DNA of 64,000 nt. It comes from Albugo candida (taxonomy: Eukaryota; Oomycota; Peronosporomycetes; Albuginales; Albuginaceae). The DNA is taken from the NCBI GenBank assembly GCA_905220665.1, contig CAJNAR010000006.1, forward strand, positions 186,001 to 250,000. The letters run 5' to 3'. Positions 58,290 to 64,000 of this stretch are shown piece by piece. Positions within the stretch are counted from its first letter, which is position 1. Every line of letters starts with the position of its first letter. The position numbers were made by a program, and so were the translations under genes. A model generated the notes under the pieces. The model saw only the letters and a program-made list of their open reading frames with translations, made no database searches and was not told where the DNA came from.

Positions 58290-58777
58290 TCCAAGCGATA
58301 GAGTAAAGATAAATGCACTACTCATCATTTCATTGATATAAGCGCTGCATTCACAAATTGCTATTATCCGACCTGAGTAGTCGATACCAACAAACGCATT
58401 GACGGGCACAAGGCCTAAGATGTATGCTATTTTGCCTGAGTACACGTTTCTACTAACTCGTACAGATAGTGAGCTTTCATGATGGAATGCGATCACGAGC
58501 TTAGTAAACGTCTATCGAGTATTCCAGAGACATTCGGCCTAATTGCGCCTGGCCGTGCTAGGCGTTGGTATCAAAGCAATCAGATTCTGTCATAGTCTGT
58601 TCTTCAAACTATTTTATCATCAGGGGTTTCGATAGAGCATCGATCGCTCACTTCCACTGTTCTATCACCCATTTCCAGATAGGACAGGCTGAAGCAGATC
58701 GTCTCGATCGCTATGACGACTGGTCGTGGGGCATTTGAGCATTGAAAACAGCGCAGCCCCAGAAGCGCTCGGAATGC
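58290..58777. other. Intergenic gap
   Basis: 488 bp between two plus-strand genes. No supported feature. Confidence 0.4.
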
Positions 58778-61700
58778 ATGGAATATCTTGAAGCATCTCA
58801 CGACTCAAAATCTTCATTTTGCGACTTGATTTGGAGTGAGATCAATTTGCAAGTATATCGCTTCTTCGTGCATCGTTACGATCAGAACAAGCTATCCGCT
58901 GCGACGCAGTCAGACGATCTTTCTCAATCGGTCTTTGAGCTGCTCATCTCTCAATGTCAAGGATATCTACAGGCAGCAGAAAAGCGCAAAGGCTACGGAC
59001 CCACGTCCTTTGTGCACACTCCTGTGGAATTGGATGCAGATGTTGTGACAGTTGAATCGATTACAAACATAATCGAACCCCATGAGACGATCGGGGAAGC
59101 TCTGCTTTTGCATTTGCTTACTCAGTGTACCCATCAGCGCGTCCAGAGACAACGCAATGCGATTGACGAAAGGATGCGTATCTTGAATACACTGGAGACT
59201 ATATTACGAGACCTGGAAGCAAAAGAACTTTGGGTACATTATGCTATTCACCAAACACTGATATAAGGAGCTGAGATTGTATTTACAGACGCGTACCTGC
59301 GTAAGAAAAGTTATTGGGGAGGAAGATTCCCTTGTAGGGCTCCAGAAGCTTCTTTATGAGGAATTTGTGCAGTACGAAGCTTCATGTTCCACGGTGGAAA
59401 ACGTGCACTTTGAGCAAGCACATGTAGTCGATTTACATGCAAAAGCAAATGAGATATGTGAGCTGCATCAGAAAATCGTGAGGATGGAGCGAAGACAGAA
59501 ACAACTTGTGAGTGGCTTTGCATCCGTAGTTATCACTGCCTCTGACCAAGCACATAGAATGAGAAATCCCCAGCTTCTAGTCAAGAGGATGACCGAGGCG
59601 AGCTCCGTGGCCCTTCCTTGATAACCTGGCATCAGGATGGTACCAATAAGGTATGTTGGTGCTTAACGGCGGGGCACACGTAGTTAGTTGATCGAGCTTG
59701 TCTAGAAGCAACTAAACGAGAAGTTCGATCCTGCCGAAAGTGACGACGGCGCAAACAGTAAGAAAGTGGATGCCCAAGTTCATTCCTTGCAAAGTAAACT
59801 CGAATCAAAGTGCCAAGAAATCACTTTGATCAATCAAGAAAAGGATAAAGCCATCGAGTACCTACGTAAGAAGAGCAACGAACAGGAAGCTCTTTTAAGA
59901 AGCTTGAACCTGCAGTTGATGGCGTCTAATAGCTATGACTTGTCACGACAATACGGCACGATTTCCAACTTGCAGGCAAACGTGGAAGGCTTGGAAAATG
60001 AACTTGATCGGGTGCGAGGAGAAAAAGACCAACTATCAGCCAAGCTAGCTGGAAAGACGGAGATAATGGCATCGATACGCGCTGAGAACGTCCAACTTGC
60101 AAGCGAATCACATGAAATACGAAAAAAGATGAAGCATGCGGAGGAGAGACAAAAGCAGAAGCTGCAGGAAAGAAAAAAGTTACAAAATCGTATAAATTCC
60201 ACCAGTAATGCAATAAAGGAAGAACGCAATCGGTCACATACGCTGGAAAAAAGAATATACGAATTGGAGACTGGCTTAGCACGGGCCACAGAGATTTCGG
60301 ATTTGAATCAGGATCAAGTCTCCATGCTCCGGAAAAAAATGGATGAAGCCGTATTACAAACAAACGAAGAGCGTATGATTAGATTCGCTGCGGAACAAAA
60401 TGCTTTGATTATTGCAACGAAAATGCGAGCTTTGGAAAATGAACTCACGAGTTTGACAGTGACAAATGAAAAGCTGACGAATATATGCCTTGCGAAAGAT
60501 CAAGCTATGAATGATTACAAGCAGCAAAGAGCCCTTCTGGACTTGGAAAATCGTTTGTTACACCAAAGTATCGATGGGACTCAGTCCACAGATAATAAGG
60601 CCTTCAGGAATGAGGCTACCACAGTTATCGATGTAGATCGAATAAAAACGAACGCGTCGGATTTGAAACCTTCCGTCCCCAAAGTATCAGAATGCTTGCC
60701 GCACCAAACTAATGTCGTATTGTTGGATACTTCCATTTTTATAGAGTCATTGGAAATCACGTCAAATCGTTTGATAGCTGACTGTTGTCGTGTACTGGAT
60801 CAGTACAGCTCACGACTACGATCGCTACAATTGTCAATGTCGAAGCATACGCTGCAACGGAGGCACCAAGACCATATAATTGCCCAAAATTCAAAATCGC
60901 CAATTGCCAATTTTGGAATAAAAACTGATGTAAAGCAATACGGAATGCAAGAATCCTTCGAGATGACGAGATCTTCCGCTTCTCATCCAATGCATAGAGG
61001 CCTCAATATCGATCGAGGATGTATATCTGTGAAAAAAAAGATCCATTACATAGTGCCAAAATACCAAACTGGGCGATTGCAAGGTTCAAAGATGCGCAAA
61101 CCAACACCTGTTGCCTCTGCGCTATTCGGTCCAACCTCAACTCGTTCGTGTTTGCGATGTTGCATTCTCAAGCAAGTACCACATGCTTTCAAATGCACCA
61201 AATCGACCTCTTTTAGTCACACTCTTTGCCAGCCTCGAGACACTTGTCAGGACAATCCCAAAGCTAATTTGGCGATAATGCGATGGAATTACATGACAAT
61301 GATAATCCTTTTGCAATTACAGAAGGTTCAACGACGTGTTCACTTTTGCGATATAGTGCGAACAATCAATAAAAAGCACCGGATTGTCGACAAAGCAGAG
61401 CAATTATATCGAAGTCGAGGTACAAATCACTACGTATTAAGTACTATTGCGGTAGGCTCTTGCTTTCGACAATGGTGTGACTGTGTTCGAACCCGTCGAT
61501 CAAAACAAGATAGGCAGACTCAAACAGAGATCGAAAATGTGACGATCAGGGTACACAGCAATGAATTCCAAGAATGTGTGCAATCATTGAATCGTGTGAT
61601 TGGGCTTTTAAACCAATTTGGGCTTCAGCAGCAAAATGAAGGTGCATCCGGGGCCACAGGGGACGCAAAGCAATTGAAACTTTGCTGTGTGGAAATCACC

Positions 61701-62165
61701 AGAGGCTTAGAGTATCACATGGGCGTTTGGAATAAAACGAAAAGTCTGGTCCATATAGCCCAAAAAGAAGCACGACAACTGCGGGAATTACACCTCATCA
61801 ATGAACGTTTGATCACTCAGATGGAGAAAAGAGATGCAAGAAAGCAGGCGGAGCTCACGCACGCATTTAGTTTGCTCTGTGCAACCATACAAGAGCTCCA
61901 GGAAAATCCAAAACCATCAAATAGTGATCGTGATCGATACAAACACGCTATCCAATGTTTTGGACACATTCTCCATGGCGAATTTGTCCCTGCACGCACC
62001 ACATGTTACACACATGCTTCCATCAAAAGAATGATGCTGAAAATACAGAAGGAACAAGCTCGGATACTACAAACAACTCATCGCCAGTTTGCGGATGACA
62101 ACATAAAGCTATTACAAGATGCGGTCCGAGTGCTGAAGCAGGGAAAACGCATCAACGAGCATTAA
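58778..62165 (+). CDS. Long coiled-coil protein, function unknown
   Basis: Four exons: 58778-59233, 59289-59507, 59558-59650 and 59706-62165 (introns 55, 50 and 55 bp), 1075 residues. The first ATG is 58778; the frame is open a little upstream, but only from TTG. Residues 1-150 are helical and acidic. About 180-530 are an almost continuous coiled coil (heptads such as LENELDRVRGEKDQLSAKLA). A Cys/basic region follows (TRSCLRCCILKQVPHAFKC), then FRQWCDCVRTRR and a second helical region to the end. No enzymatic motif or membrane segment. Such architecture is common in centrosomal or basal-body proteins, but that is inference. The stop is 52 bp before the next gene. Confidence 0.8.
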
Positions 62166-62217
62166 AGAGCCGATAAACGATGCTTCTCATCCGAACTTAA
62201 ATTAAGTACGAGATCCA

Positions 62218-63308
62218 ATGCACGGACGCGTGAAAAGTGTCGAACGCGCTATCGATGAAAAGAAGACGGAAAATGATCGTATAGAGGATCTTAATAAAGT
62301 GAAGATGTATAAAGATATCGTATCAAAGGTTTTACGTATGAAAAATGAGAGCGTATATGATGCACAAGTCGCTTTACCGCTCACACGCCATCTGTTATTA
62401 CTAAATCAAGAATTTCATATCGTTTGGGGATATCGTCGTGCGATAATTTTACACATGTCGAAAAAAGAAGACATCACCGAAAGGAGTAAGATGGATCTCG
62501 GAAAAGAAGAGTTGAAGCTTACTTTTGTACGTTGACATGCCGCAATGTGTTTGAGCGCTCTTCGATTCATTTTGCTTAGGAAGCCTTACAACGCAACCCA
62601 AAATCCTATGCAGCGTGGTTTCATCGACAATGGGTACTAGATAGAAACTTGGTTGAAAATGTGCAGAAAGAAATACATTTGTGTGAAAAGTTGTTGGAGT
62701 TGGATGAACGCAATTTCCATTGCTGGAATTACAGGCGATATGTTGCAAAGAAAATTGGCATGGGTCGTGAAGAAGAATTACAATTTTCAACGATCAAAAT
62801 AGAGCAAAACTTTTCCAATTACTCGGTAGGGTCTACAATGAGCTTGTAAAGTGTATTCTCACAACTTTCACAGGCTCTTCATCATCGAACTATATCGTTG
62901 CCAACACCTCTCACGAAAGATATTATTCTGGAAGAAATCAATCTGGTTCAGCAAGCAGTTTTTACAGAGCCGGACGATCAGAGTGTTTGGTTTTACTACC
63001 GTTGGCTCATTCAGAATGCTGTCGATCTTGGAAAGAATGAGACGACATCCGAGTCTTTTGGCTTGCACAGCTTTATTCAATCGCAAATCATATGGGTTCA
63101 GGAGCTTTATGAAATGGAAGCTTCAGCAAAATGGGTGCTTGTGACATTGGCTGCATTACACGACCGATTGTGCATCCTCACAACAAATGGAGCTGATGCC
63201 CAGGACACGCGAGATAAAAGTCAAGCGCTTTACCGAAAGTTATGCGACCACATCGATCCAAATCATAAACACTATTATGAATACCGCATTAAACATTTCA
63301 CAACATAA
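62218..63308 (+). CDS. RABGGTA: Rab geranylgeranyltransferase (type II), alpha subunit
   Basis: Alpha subunit of the enzyme that prenylates Rab GTPases for membrane attachment. Exons 62218-62526, 62580-62825 and 62874-63308 (introns 53 and 48 bp), 329 residues. It begins MHGRVKS, typical of the family. Protein-prenyltransferase alpha repeats carry the W-x-x-R signatures: VWGYRRA, AWFHRQWVL, CWNYRRYVAKKIG, then YSALHHR and VWFYYRWLI. It is short like fungal and plant forms; the Ig-like and LRR extensions of mammalian alpha subunits are absent. Only 47 bp separate its stop from the next start. Confidence 0.93.
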
Positions 63309-63355
63309 CCCATAAACACTGAATTCTAGCTGTGTTAAGTACCAGGAACGTTTCA

Positions 63356-64000
63356 ATGCATCGATCTCCATGTTCTTTATGTCGCTTACACTGCGCTTCA
63401 TTCTACTGCCCGAGCTGCATCAATGAGCTCCTACAGCAGCGGAGAGTGCTGTTACAAGCGCTAAAGGCCGACGTCGCTGTTCTTCGCAAGAAAATAGAGA
63501 TTTCGATTCACGTACGTTGTATCACAACTAGCAAAAGCATTCGATGCTTCCACTACCCTTACAATAGCAACAGCAGCACGTCGTGCAAGCAGAGTATGAC
63601 CTGAATCAACAAACGGAAGCAGTAGAGTCGCTAACGACTCAAGTGCTCCATCAAAGAGAGAAATTATGTCATGGTAAGTCTCCTTACTCAGTCTATAATG
63701 CTTGCTAATTGAACGCAATAGAACGGCTCAAGGCAATCGAGAGGATATCATCGCTAGAACATCAGTCGGAGGAGCTAGGAAATGCACAACAAGTTGTTCA
63801 AAAAAGTCAGCAACGCTCAGAGGAGTTTCATGTCGCTATCCTCCAGAGTTTGGATGTGGAAATGGGTCACGCAAAACAGGTTTCAATCTATTTGACGATC
63901 CGCCATTTTGATTCATTTACTATGTGTCTCAATTCAAAAGAGTGTGCGGAGTGTTCGGGGCGAGAAAATTCGTCAGCTTTTTGCGTTGTTTGGGTTGAAG
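63356..64000 (+). CDS. Probable Atg14/UVRAG (Vps38)-type subunit of the PI3-kinase complex, N-terminal part
   Basis: Truncated by the window end. Exons from ATG 63356: about 63356-63510, then about 63573-63671, about 63720-63880 and one from about 63941 to the edge; phases agree. The N-terminus has two CxxC pairs (CSLCRLHCASFYCPSC) directly followed by a coiled coil, the layout of Atg14/Barkor and Vps38/UVRAG proteins, which steer Vps34 complexes to autophagic or endosomal membranes. The last visible residues (RSVRGEKIRQLFALFGL) resemble the basic helix after the coiled coil. Which of the two it is cannot be decided without the C-terminal half. Confidence 0.5.

Noticed and set aside
59926..60363. 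Minus-strand 145-codon open frame
   Set aside because: Antisense shadow of the long coiled-coil gene.

Overview
The window is nuclear DNA from a compact, intron-poor eukaryote, most likely an oomycete. An obligate Albugo-like species is my best guess, but no marker fixes the genus. The reasons are very small GT-AG introns (about 46-75 bp, several exactly 61 bp), intergenic gaps that are often only 50-250 bp, a START-like plus FYVE protein of the kind abundant in oomycetes, a myosin with an N-terminal calponin-homology domain, and a yeast-type fused ArgB/ArgC enzyme. I see no bacterial operon signals, CRISPR array, rRNA or convincing tRNA.

Layout: 1-2.3 kb holds the 5' end of a probable leucine-rich-repeat gene (minus) whose start codon overlaps that of a plus-strand gene, followed by a tail-to-tail pair of related, probably tail-anchored proteins. 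3.1-10.55 kb is a seven-exon UBR1-type N-recognin E3 ligase. 12.5-17.4 kb is a decayed Ty1/copia retrotransposon. 17.5-20.3 kb is an accessory stretch with small doubtful genes, a relic of an EF-Tu gene and a 47-bp tandem duplication. 20.3-26.5 kb is a 2027-residue helical protein, possibly a Nup188-type nucleoporin. 27.0-29.0 kb has a small endosulfine-like candidate facing pyruvate dehydrogenase E1 alpha. 30.9-34.3 kb has mitochondrial EF-Tu and the START/FYVE protein, tail to tail. 34.3-37.2 kb is a gap with decayed coding patches. 37.2-46.3 kb has the CH-myosin, an LRRC45-like centrosomal protein and a PIG-B-type GPI mannosyltransferase. 49.3-58.3 kb has a TauE/SafE-type exporter, then bifunctional acetylglutamate kinase/acetylglutamyl-phosphate reductase, divergently paired with a fused mitochondrial carbamoyl-phosphate synthase. 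58.8-64 kb has three tightly packed plus-strand genes: a coiled-coil protein, Rab geranylgeranyltransferase alpha, and the start of a probable Atg14/UVRAG-type subunit.

How genes relate: the clearest functional unit is the ARG5,6/carbamoyl-phosphate synthase pair, which share a 230-bp bidirectional promoter region and both feed arginine synthesis in the mitochondrion. Other neighbours serve mitochondrial metabolism and translation (PDH E1 alpha, EF-Tu), membrane traffic (RabGGTA, FYVE protein, Atg14/UVRAG-like, PIG-B) and cytoskeleton/centrosome (CH-myosin, LRRC45, coiled-coil protein). Exon models were built by hand from splice consensus, reading phase and family conservation; transcripts were not available.
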